Shown in pieces: positions 42,357 through 49,503 of a stretch of 64,000 nt of DNA. The stretch spans positions 53,091 to 117,090 of the forward strand of contig QQUF01000056.1 in the NCBI GenBank assembly GCA_008501735.1. Reading direction: 5' to 3'. This DNA is from Calditrichota bacterium. GTDB taxonomy: Bacteria > CLD3. Position numbers and translations under genes: made by a program. The notes below the pieces were generated by a model, which did no database searches, had not been told where the DNA came from, and saw only the letters and a list, made by a program, of their open reading frames with translations. Every line of letters begins with the position of its first letter. Positions within the stretch are counted from its first letter, which is position 1.

Positions 42357-43295
42357 ATGAAAACAGGATTTGTTTACTCAACTGAATATTTGAAGCACAG
42401 CACAGAAGTGAATCATCCAGAATGTGCAGGAAGATTGGAAGCAATTTTAGAAAGACTCACTAAAACAGGAACTCTTGCAAAGTTAGAAGAGATAACCCCT
42501 AAACCAGTAGCGGAAGAATGGATTGCGACAATTCACGACAAAAAATACATCGAAAGTGTAAAACGTTACTGTGAAACTGGAATCCGATTGGTTGATTTTG
42601 ACACACAAATAAGCAAGGAATCTTTTGATGTTGCGAAGTTGGCAGTTGGCGGAGTTCTAAAAGCAATTGACAAAGTTCAGGTTGGTGAAATCCAAAACGC
42701 TTTTTGTGCAGTAAGACCGCCAGGACATCACGCAGAAGCTGACAAAATTATGGGTTTTTGCCTTTTTAACAATGTTGCAATTGGTGCAAAATACTTACAG
42801 CAAAAATACGGTCTTAAAAAAATCGCAATTGTAGATTTCGATGTTCATCACGGAAATGGAACGCAAAATTCTTTTTACAATGACGATTCAGTACTTTTTA
42901 TTAGTTCACACCAAGTTCCACTTTACCCAGGAAGCGGAATGGAATTTGAAAGAGGAGCAGGCAAAGGCAAAGGTTTTACTTTAAATATTCCTTTAAAACC
43001 AGAATCAGAAGATATTCACATTTTAGAAAAATATTTCAATTTAGTCATTCCGAAACTTGAAGAATTTAAACCTGAGTTTATTTTAATTTCCGCAGGTTTT
43101 GATGCTCATATTTTAGACCCACTTAGCAATTTACGAGTTTCAACAGAGTGTTTTGGTAAAATTACTCAAATGCTAAAAAGCGTTGCTGAAAAGTGTTGTG
43201 AAGGAAAAATTGTTGCTACTTTAGAAGGTGGTTACAATTTGAAGGCTCTTGGGGAATCCGTAGAATCTCACATCAAAGTTTTAGCAAATATTTAA
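42357..43295 (+). CDS. Histone deacetylase-family protein (AcuC/HDAC-like)
   Basis: 312 residues, standard length for bacterial class II-like deacetylases. Active-site marks: RPPGHHAE near 119-126 (paired His), the zinc ligands in VDFDVHHGNGTQ near 160-171, ISAGFDAH near 241-248 with a further zinc Asp, and LEGGYN near 291-296 with the tyrosine. It likely removes acetyl groups from lysine or polyamines. Start ATG at 42357 with AAGGCA upstream. It is a single-gene unit followed by the 42-bp palindrome. Confidence 0.92.
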   Translation: MKTGFVYSTEYLKHSTEVNHPECAGRLEAILERLTKTGTLAKLEEITPKPVAEEWIATIHDKKYIESVKRYCETGIRLVDFDTQISKESFDVAKLAVGGVLKAIDKVQVGEIQNAFCAVRPPGHHAEADKIMGFCLFNNVAIGAKYLQQKYGLKKIAIVDFDVHHGNGTQNSFYNDDSVLFISSHQVPLYPGSGMEFERGAGKGKGFTLNIPLKPESEDIHILEKYFNLVIPKLEEFKPEFILISAGFDAHILDPLSNLRVSTECFGKITQMLKSVAEKCCEGKIVATLEGGYNLKALGESVESHIKVLANI

Positions 43296-43305
43296 AATTC
43301 CAAAA

Positions 43306-43347
43306 AAGGATTGTAGGGAACAAAAATTTTTGTTCCCTACAATCCTT
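43306..43347. repeat. 42-bp perfect palindrome
   Basis: AAGGATTGTAGGGAACAAAAA (43306-43326) is followed immediately by its exact complement (43327-43347). It lies 11 nt after the deacetylase stop and may terminate it in RNA, though no T-run follows. A variant lies at 37199-37223. The 389-nt gap 43296-43684 holds this and the minus-strand unit described next. Confidence 0.9.
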
Positions 43348-43363
43348 CCTTACAATCACAAAT

Positions 43364-43399
43364 AAAAAAACCTCTTCCGAATTTTCATTCAGAAGAGGT
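43364..43399 (-). terminator. Intrinsic terminator reading on the minus strand
   Basis: On the minus strand ACCTCTTC and GAAGAGGT pair, with an inner ATTC/GAAT extension past one mismatch, loop TTTC-like, then seven T residues. The T-run is on the minus-strand side only, so it ends a leftward transcript. The only candidate is the mini-gene at 43501-43554. Confidence 0.85.
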
Positions 43400-43412
43400 C
43401 TATTCAAAATTT

Positions 43413-43455
43413 GTTTCTTTAATGCAAAAGACTAATTCTGCATATTTAAAGAAAC
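43413..43455 (-). ncRNA. Stem-loop in the 3' part of the minus-strand mini transcript
   Basis: GTTTCTTTAA (43413-43422) is complementary to TTAAAGAAAC (43446-43455), and TGCA at 43423-43426 pairs with TGCA at 43439-43442 past a 3-nt bulge, leaving a 12-nt loop. It lies between the small ORF and the terminator and suggests a structured RNA. Confidence 0.55.
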
Positions 43456-43500
43456 GACTTGGTTATTAGCAAATTGTCATCACTAACAATAAAATTAAAT

Positions 43501-43554
43501 TTAGCTGTTAATGATTGGACGGCTAATGCACCAAGTTGATTTTTCACTATTCAA
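43501..43554 (-). CDS. Candidate micropeptide ORF (17 residues) with near-perfect Shine-Dalgarno
   Basis: The minus strand reads GGAGGTGAT, a nine-base complement of the usual 16S rRNA 3' end (43558-43566). A TTG follows at 43554, 7 nt after GGAGG. The frame encodes MNSEKSTWCISRPIINS and a TAA. No family was recognised. A second overlapping frame, from GTG at 43547 to a TAA ending at 43446, would give 33 residues (starting MKNQLGALAVQSLTAKF) but its GTG lies 14 nt from GGAGG. Most genes here have much weaker ribosome sites, which makes this one stand out. It is not proven to be translated; it could be a leader of a structured RNA. Confidence 0.5.
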   Translation of the reverse strand: MNSEKSTWCISRPIINS

Positions 43555-43600
43555 TGCATCACCTCCATTCGATTAAATTAAACTTACAATAATTACGATT

Positions 43601-43632
43601 TAAATGTAAATCGGAACAGGTTCAGAAGTCAA
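43601..43632 (-). promoter_or_regulatory. Promoter-like boxes for the minus-strand mini-gene
   Basis: On the minus strand TTG (43632-43630) and TACATTTA (43608-43601) are 21 nt apart. This fits a relaxed -33/-7 pair of the Bacteroidota type (TTTG ... TAnnTTTG, last base of the -7 box differs). It lies 34 nt upstream of the Shine-Dalgarno. Confidence 0.4.
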
Positions 43633-43684
43633 TGCAAAAAAAATATTTTTTTTGTAAGTTTATAAAAACTAAAAAGGAAATAAA

Positions 43685-44224
43685 ATGTTAGATAAAAATT
43701 CAACAGCTTTAGTAATTATTGACGTTCAAGAAAGGCTTATGAATGTCATTTTTGAAAAAGAAAAATTAATTCAAAATTTGGTAAAATTGATTGAAGGTGC
43801 TAAGGTTCTTGGACTCCCAATAATTTGGACAGAACAGTACCCAAAAGGGCTTGGGGAAACTATTCCTGAATTAAAGTCAATTTTAGAAGAAATTAAACCG
43901 ATTGAAAAAATCCATTTTAGCTGTTGTGGAGAACCCAATTTTAGATTCGAACTTGAAAAAGTAAGTGCTCATACTTTGCTCGTTGCAGGAATTGAATCTC
44001 ACGTTTGTGTTTACCAAACGGTTGCCGATTTAATCGACAGTAGTTTTCAAGTTGAAGTTGTTACAGACGCAATTTCTTCAAGAACTAAAGAAAGTCGCGA
44101 ACTTGGAATCAAGAAATGTAATGATTTAGGTGCTTCTTTAACCTCGGTTGAAATGTGTTTGTTTGAGCTTTTGGAACAAGCAGGAACTTTTGAGTTTAAA
44201 GCAATTTCAAAAATTGTTAAGTAA
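43685..44224 (+). CDS. Isochorismatase-like cysteine hydrolase
   Basis: 179 residues of the isochorismatase-like hydrolase fold (YcaC/nicotinamidase relatives). The likely triad is visible: D18 in VIIDVQERL, K79 near EKIHF, and the nucleophile Cys in GIESHVCVYQTV near 105-116. The true substrate is not predictable; amides or imides are usual. AAAAGGAAAT precedes the ATG at 43685. It converges with the minus-strand channel gene, only 4 nt apart, with no clear terminator between them. Confidence 0.88.
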   Translation: MLDKNSTALVIIDVQERLMNVIFEKEKLIQNLVKLIEGAKVLGLPIIWTEQYPKGLGETIPELKSILEEIKPIEKIHFSCCGEPNFRFELEKVSAHTLLVAGIESHVCVYQTVADLIDSSFQVEVVTDAISSRTKESRELGIKKCNDLGASLTSVEMCLFELLEQAGTFEFKAISKIVK

Positions 44225-44228
44225 AATA

Positions 44229-46160
44229 TTAAAAATAAGTTGTAAGAACGACTAACTCTAAATTCTTTTTAAGTTCTAATTTCTCATCTTTTGGTGGGTT
44301 TAAAAATAATTTTTGATGTTTTGAATCTTGGTAATAAATACCTAAAAGAATGTCACCTTTTGAGAAAATCTTTTTTTGTAAGGCATTGAAAGTTAATTCT
44401 TTTTCTTTGATAGAATATGTCTTTGGACTTTTGAAGTAAATTTCTGCTCCACCAACTGTAAAAAGTTCGTCATAAATTTGGCTAATTTCCCTCTTTAAAG
44501 AAATTTGTGCAATCATATGACTGACAATTGCAGGTGTAAAAAGAGCTTCTCCTATTTCATCTTGAATAATTTTTTCGTTCTCTTTGTCAAATAACTCAAC
44601 CAAAACGTCAGGATTTAGATTCTCTTCTTTAAGTATTTTTTGTAAAACCAAATAGCCTAAAATAGTTCTCGCATCAGAAGCTTGGTGCGTTTCAAGCCTA
44701 TCACTTCCAACTAAGACAATATTGTCGTAATTATTTTTTATTGCTTTCTTGACTTCATATGGTGAAGTAAAATCGCCGATGTTATTTGTAAATTTAATGT
44801 TTTCAGTCAAGACATTAAATTTTTGTAACTGAGCTTGCCTCACGTCTATTGGCACTAATGATAAAACATCGATTTCAAAATTTTCATTTGCGTAAGAGTC
44901 GAATTCTTGAATTATCAACGGCACTCTATGATTCCAACCTAAGAACAAAATCCTTTTATTAATTACTTCGTGAAAAGGTTTTATTTCAAAATTAGGTTTT
45001 TCGGATTTAGAATCTGCATTTTTAATAAATTTTGCATTCTCCAAAGACTCCGAAATCATTATTATTTTATCGTCTTTGTGAATTTTAAGTTCGTCAGTTG
45101 GGTTAAGGATAGTTTGAGTTTCTTCTCCTTCATTTCGGACAACACCAATAGCAATACCTTTAGGAAAAATATCAATTAGCTCATAAAAATTTTTTCCTTC
45201 GAATTTTTTAAATTCGGCAAGGAAAATGTTATTGTCTTTAGTATCAGTAAGTTCAGTGTAAACAGTAGAAAGTCCTCTGTGCCTTACATTTTGAGCAATT
45301 AGCCTTGTAATAATTTCATCACTTGTGAGAACTTCAATTTCGCCTTCATAAGTGTCTTTTGCAATTTCGTAAAGTCTTGTGTCAAAAAGTTCCAAAACTA
45401 CATAAGGTAGTTTTTTTGCACCTTTATCTTTTGAATTATTCATAATTGAAAGCAAAATTTTTATTCCTCTTGCATCAATTACGTCAGATTTTCCAATTGA
45501 AAATTCATCGCCTGTAATTATGATTACACTCGCATTTTTGAAATCGACTCTTTCTAAACTTTCGATGTTCAGAGGATTCCCTGTTCGGAAGGTAATTTGC
45601 CAAGGGTTCCATTTTTTACCTAATTCTTGTTGTAATTCGTAGCTTAAATTTGAATCGACTTCTTCAGTGAGAATAACAATTTTTAGATTTCTTGAACCGA
45701 TTCGTTTCAAAAATCTTTTGGTTCTTTCGGTAGAACTGACAATCTCACTAACAATCGTTGGAGTGCGGTTAGTCCAGCCAAGAATTAAAATATGGTTTTT
45801 GTCAGTGATTGGAGTTAAACCACTTTCGAGTTTTTTAATTTTACGATTGAGCCACTGAGTCATAATCGCAATCAAAGCACCCATAAAAAAGACATAGCCA
45901 CAAATTGTTACAAAGGTAGAAATACTTCTTAAAATAATTCCTTGGTCATCGCCCAAATAACCTGGGTCAGTTAGACGCAAAAAAGCCCACCAAATTGCTT
46001 CTTCAAGTTTGAAAGCATCTGTAAATAAGAAAGCAGAGATTCCTGCTAAAATTGCAATTAATAAAATTAATGAGGCAATGAAAGCGAGTTGGTAAAACGC
46101 TCCTCTGACCAAAAGTCTTTCGAGTAGGAACTTAATTTTATTTATGAATCTGTCTAACAT
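44229..46160 (-). CDS. CASTOR/POLLUX-like ion channel with RCK-type domains
   Basis: 643 residues. The first about 110 residues hold two transmembrane helices and a pore-loop-like stretch (FLRLTDPGYLGDD near 62-74). The rest is a large cytosolic part with two TrkA/RCK-like nucleotide-binding folds, each opening HILILGWTNRTP (near 123) and RILFLGWNHRVP (near 410). This layout matches the CASTOR/POLLUX/DMI1 family, cation channels of plant nuclear membranes with bacterial relatives. It probably conducts K+ or Ca2+ under ligand control. It ends the minus-strand operon that begins with the M50 protease. Confidence 0.85.
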   Translation of the reverse strand: MLDRFINKIKFLLERLLVRGAFYQLAFIASLILLIAILAGISAFLFTDAFKLEEAIWWAFLRLTDPGYLGDDQGIILRSISTFVTICGYVFFMGALIAIMTQWLNRKIKKLESGLTPITDKNHILILGWTNRTPTIVSEIVSSTERTKRFLKRIGSRNLKIVILTEEVDSNLSYELQQELGKKWNPWQITFRTGNPLNIESLERVDFKNASVIIITGDEFSIGKSDVIDARGIKILLSIMNNSKDKGAKKLPYVVLELFDTRLYEIAKDTYEGEIEVLTSDEIITRLIAQNVRHRGLSTVYTELTDTKDNNIFLAEFKKFEGKNFYELIDIFPKGIAIGVVRNEGEETQTILNPTDELKIHKDDKIIMISESLENAKFIKNADSKSEKPNFEIKPFHEVINKRILFLGWNHRVPLIIQEFDSYANENFEIDVLSLVPIDVRQAQLQKFNVLTENIKFTNNIGDFTSPYEVKKAIKNNYDNIVLVGSDRLETHQASDARTILGYLVLQKILKEENLNPDVLVELFDKENEKIIQDEIGEALFTPAIVSHMIAQISLKREISQIYDELFTVGGAEIYFKSPKTYSIKEKELTFNALQKKIFSKGDILLGIYYQDSKHQKLFLNPPKDEKLELKKNLELVVLTTYF

Positions 46161-46178
46161 TTAATTCTCAAAATTAAG

Positions 46179-46901
46179 TTAAACTGTCATTGTGTAAACT
46201 GTAACAATGCCGAATGTTAGAGGTTTCAGTTCGATTTCGGTAAAACCAGTTTTTTCGAGGATTCGGTAAAATTCTTTTCCGTGTGGAAATTGCATAACGG
46301 ACTCAGGAAGATATTTGTAAGCGTCATTATGTTTGGAAAGAATATTTCCAATCAATGGCAAAACATTTTTGAAATAAAAAAGATAAAGTTGTTTGAAAAA
46401 TGCGTTTTCGGGTTGAGAAAATTCTAAGATTGCAATTTGTCCATTTTTTCGAGTAACTCTTTGCATTTCGCTTAGAGCTTTTTCTACATTTTCGCAGTTT
46501 CTGATTCCGAAAGCAATTGTGCAAGCATCGAAAAAATTATCTTTGTAAGGAAGTTTTTCTGCGTCGCCACAGAAGAATTTTATTTTTGGTTTATCTGTAA
46601 TTTTGTGCAAACCAGCACGAAGCATTTCTTTAGCAATGTCAGTTCCATAAATTTCTGCTCCGTATTTTTTGTGAATCTGAATTGCCAAATCACCAGTTCC
46701 AGTTGCAAGGTCAAGGACTTTAGAATCTTGGTTTAGATTTCTTAACTTTTTGACTGTTACTTTTCTCCAATAAAAGTCAATTCCCATACTCAGAAGGTGG
46801 TTCAGTAAATCATAAGTTTTAGCGATTGAGTCGAACATTCCACGAACGTAAGTTTTTTTACCGTCAGTAGTTCCGAGTTCGTAGTTAAGATTTTGAGACA
46901 A
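46179..46901 (-). CDS. menG: Demethylmenaquinone methyltransferase
   Basis: 240 residues of the UbiE/MenG/COQ5 family. The SAM site is VLDLATGTGDLAIQ near 61-74 and the family signatures are YDLLNHLLSMGIDFYWRK near 29-46 and FGIRNCENVEKAL near 132-144. It methylates demethylmenaquinone, the last step toward the menaquinone that would feed the nitrate reductase and ACIII at the left end. Ubiquinone use is unlikely in this group but not excluded. Eighteen nt before the channel gene, 12 nt after a small membrane protein gene. Confidence 0.93.
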   Translation of the reverse strand: MSQNLNYELGTTDGKKTYVRGMFDSIAKTYDLLNHLLSMGIDFYWRKVTVKKLRNLNQDSKVLDLATGTGDLAIQIHKKYGAEIYGTDIAKEMLRAGLHKITDKPKIKFFCGDAEKLPYKDNFFDACTIAFGIRNCENVEKALSEMQRVTRKNGQIAILEFSQPENAFFKQLYLFYFKNVLPLIGNILSKHNDAYKYLPESVMQFPHGKEFYRILEKTGFTEIELKPLTFGIVTVYTMTV

Positions 46902-46913
46902 TTTTTAAGCCTT

Positions 46914-47135
46914 TTAATTCATAAAAAATTTAATAAAGATGAAAAGTGTGATGATAAGTGCTGCCATAACTTTTGTTTTTTTTCGATTCTTTTCTAAGTC
47001 AACATAAGGAAGTTCAAAACGGCGAGTTTTTTTGAAGTCGAATCTTTTGCCACTGTCTTCTTTTTCCTTTTCAATTCTGTCGTAAGACCTTGGAGCATAA
47101 GTAAATTCTCTTGTTTTTGGGCTTTTCATAAACAT
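46914..47135 (-). CDS. Small membrane protein with C-terminal anchor
   Basis: 73 residues: a very charged N-terminal 50 residues (KTREFTYAPRSYDRIEKEKE) followed by one hydrophobic helix at the C-terminus (AALIITLFIFIKFFMN), so probably tail-anchored with the charged part in the cytosol. AAAGGAG sits well before the ATG at 47135. No family recognised; it is 12 nt from genes on both sides. Confidence 0.65.
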   Translation of the reverse strand: MFMKSPKTREFTYAPRSYDRIEKEKEDSGKRFDFKKTRRFELPYVDLEKNRKKTKVMAALIITLFIFIKFFMN

Positions 47136-47147
47136 TGAATTTCTCCT

Positions 47148-47813
47148 TTAAGCTAAAATTGAAATGACTTGATTTAATCCTGTATAAATTACTGCCATAA
47201 TTGGAAGCATTACTTTGCCAAGAACTCCGACGTAAAGAAGTCCGATTAAAATGAAAAACCCATAGGGCCAAAGCATTCCAAATTTATCGCCTATTTCATC
47301 AGGCAAAGAATTTTTCAAAACGTGAGCTCCGTCAAGAGGAGGAATTGGAAGCATATTAAAAACGGCAAGTAAAACATTCCATTGAATCCCAGTTTGAAGG
47401 AGAAGCTCAATCCCTGGATAAGAATTGATAATACTTGCTGGAATGAAAGCAAAACCTAAAGTGAAAATTAGAGCCAAAATTAAATTTGAACCAGGTCCTG
47501 CAATTGCGACTAAAATGTCGTCTTTTTTAGGATTTTTAAAGTAAGTTGGATTCACAGGAACAGGTTTCGCCCAAGCAAAAAAGAAACTGAAATTCAGCAC
47601 AAGGCAAATTACAGGAAAAAGAATTGTTCCGACTGGGTCAATGTGAGGAGTTGGATTAAGAGTCAATCTTCCTGCAATTTTTGCAGTTGGGTCTCCAAGT
47701 CTGTAAGCAATATAGCCGTGAGCAACTTCGTGAACAATCACACTAATCCCGAGCACAACAAGAGTGATAACAATTTTATGAATGTCAATTGACATAAAGT
47801 CCATTTTGAACAA
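47148..47813 (-). CDS. M50-family site-2 protease, small YwhC-like type
   Basis: 221 residues, about six hydrophobic segments. The zinc motif HEVAH is at residues about 28-32 in the first helix, and the second metal site PPLDGAHVL near 158-166 supplies the Asp (equivalent to NPDG). Compact M50 proteases of this type cut substrates within the membrane; their targets are mostly unknown. It is the first gene of a four-gene minus-strand operon with the small anchor protein, menG and the channel. Confidence 0.85.
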   Translation of the reverse strand: MFKMDFMSIDIHKIVITLVVLGISVIVHEVAHGYIAYRLGDPTAKIAGRLTLNPTPHIDPVGTILFPVICLVLNFSFFFAWAKPVPVNPTYFKNPKKDDILVAIAGPGSNLILALIFTLGFAFIPASIINSYPGIELLLQTGIQWNVLLAVFNMLPIPPLDGAHVLKNSLPDEIGDKFGMLWPYGFFILIGLLYVGVLGKVMLPIMAVIYTGLNQVISILA

Positions 47814-47877
47814 CTTTCAGATGTTAATTTTTCGGCTAAAATGTAAGTAAATTAATAGCTAATGACTAATATTTAAA

Positions 47878-47910
47878 TTAAGAATTTGAATTGAAAATTT
47901 GAATTCTTAA
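47878..47910. repeat. AT-rich inverted repeat between M50 and amidase genes
   Basis: TTAAGAATT and AATTCTTAA form a 9-bp stem around 15 nt in the 134-nt gap. No T-run; could be a weak terminator of the amidase gene. Confidence 0.35.
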
Positions 47911-47947
47911 GGTTTTGAGTCGTTGTAAGTTTTAAGTTTTTAATTCT

Positions 47948-49441
47948 TTAGTAAGTATGAACAAATTTTCTGAGCCCGTCAACAATCGCTTTCGCAATTT
48001 TTGTTTGGTGGGAAGGATTCGTGAGTTTTTTTTCCTCTTCAGGGTTTGAAATAAAGCCTGTTTCAATCAAAATGCTTGGCATCGAAGTCCTCCAAAGAAC
48101 AAGAAATCCTGCTTGTTTGACTCCTCTGTCTCTGACAGTAAGGTTTTTTTCTACACTTTTCTGAACGTAAGCAGCAATGCTCTGGCTTTCTTTTACAAAT
48201 TCGCTTTGCATCATTGAAGCAACAATAAATCCTGCATCGTCAAAACCTTCGTAAATACTTTGGTCATCTTCATAATTGATTACAGCATTTTCTTTCTCTG
48301 CGACTTCTGCGGCTTTTTCAGATTTACTTGGGCTTAAAAAATAAGTCTCAAAACCGTGACTTTGTTTATTCTTATTCGAATTTGCGTGAATGCTAATGAA
48401 AAGTTTACCGTTTGCTTCATTTGCGATTTGACCTCTTTTGAAAAGTTCGACAAATTCATCGGTCTTTCGAGTGTAAATTACCTTAATACCTAATTCTTTC
48501 TCAATCATTTTACCCAATTTTAAAACAATTGCTAGACAAACATCTTTTTCTAAAGATTTGTTCCCGATTGCTCCAGGATCTTTTCCTCCGTGACCAGCGT
48601 CTAAAACAATTGTATCAATTTTCCAAAGTTCTTTTTGGGTTTCAAGTTGGGCAAAGTAGTCGTCTAAAGATTTCGAGCGTTGGTCTCTTAGGGTCAAAAC
48701 AATAAAACTTGGATTTTGAGTTTGGTAAACGTCAAGCTCCTCAACTTTTTCGGATAGTTTAAAAGAAATTTGTGCTGATTCTTCGTTTTGAACAAGAATC
48801 ACTTCTTTGATTATTTTAGGCAAATTTGAAATCTTGAAGTTGTTGGTGTCTAATTTCCCGTTGTGAACGGTCAAGTAAAGCCAACCTGAGTCGTGAACCC
48901 AACTTTGAATACTTTCGTCAGGAAATGGTTTTGGAGTTCGTATTTTTATTAAAGTACCGTTTAGTTTTTCATCAAACTCGACACTTACCAAATTATTATC
49001 GCCAAATTTTAAGTGATACTTTGTAACTGTTAGATGGAATTTTGGTTTTCTTGTGTAATCAAATCTGCCTTCAAAAATCTGCTTGTTCAAAAGGCTAACA
49101 AGAGGACGAAACGGAACGCAAACATTTCCGCCTGACCAAATCGAATTGACAGGCAATTTATAAATGTCGTTATCAACTCTAAAGTAAGGACTGTCTGCAA
49201 AGAAAGTGAGTTCTGAATCTTCAAAAATAAAAGTACTGATTTTAAGATTTGTCTTTGTCGTACCTTCTAAGCCAATTTTGTTTCTCATTTCAGCAACAGA
49301 AATGTAAGAAACATCTTTATTGATAAAAGCCTTTAACTCAGACTCAAAATTAACGTCGCCTTGAACGGTGAGGTTAATCTTTTGTCCAAAAAGTAAATTT
49401 GTACTTAGAAAAAAGAGAAGAAAAAGAAATCTAACTTTCAT
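47948..49441 (-). CDS. N-acetylmuramoyl-L-alanine amidase (AmiA/B/C type)
   Basis: 497 residues with a signal peptide (cleavage near residue 19, FGQ). The N-terminal 260 residues are an AMIN-like/copper-amine-oxidase-N-like substrate-targeting region. The catalytic Amidase_3 domain covers about 275-495, with zinc ligands in VLDAGHGGKDPGA (near 278), an E-containing N-terminal helix, SIHANS near 351, and the essential Glu of ILIETGFISN near 463. It splits the stem peptide from glycan strands, aiding daughter cell separation. No neighbouring division genes. Confidence 0.92.
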   Translation of the reverse strand: MKVRFLFLLFFLSTNLLFGQKINLTVQGDVNFESELKAFINKDVSYISVAEMRNKIGLEGTTKTNLKISTFIFEDSELTFFADSPYFRVDNDIYKLPVNSIWSGGNVCVPFRPLVSLLNKQIFEGRFDYTRKPKFHLTVTKYHLKFGDNNLVSVEFDEKLNGTLIKIRTPKPFPDESIQSWVHDSGWLYLTVHNGKLDTNNFKISNLPKIIKEVILVQNEESAQISFKLSEKVEELDVYQTQNPSFIVLTLRDQRSKSLDDYFAQLETQKELWKIDTIVLDAGHGGKDPGAIGNKSLEKDVCLAIVLKLGKMIEKELGIKVIYTRKTDEFVELFKRGQIANEANGKLFISIHANSNKNKQSHGFETYFLSPSKSEKAAEVAEKENAVINYEDDQSIYEGFDDAGFIVASMMQSEFVKESQSIAAYVQKSVEKNLTVRDRGVKQAGFLVLWRTSMPSILIETGFISNPEEEKKLTNPSHQTKIAKAIVDGLRKFVHTY

Positions 49442-49503
49442 TAAAACCCACTTTCTTGGAAAACAATCGGATAGAATAAAACTATCCGATTGATAAAATT
49501 ATC

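Noticed and set aside
43500-43684. tRNA or tmRNA in the 43.4 kb gap
   Set aside because: No T-loop GTTCRANNC/acceptor pairing and no tmRNA-like ends were found.
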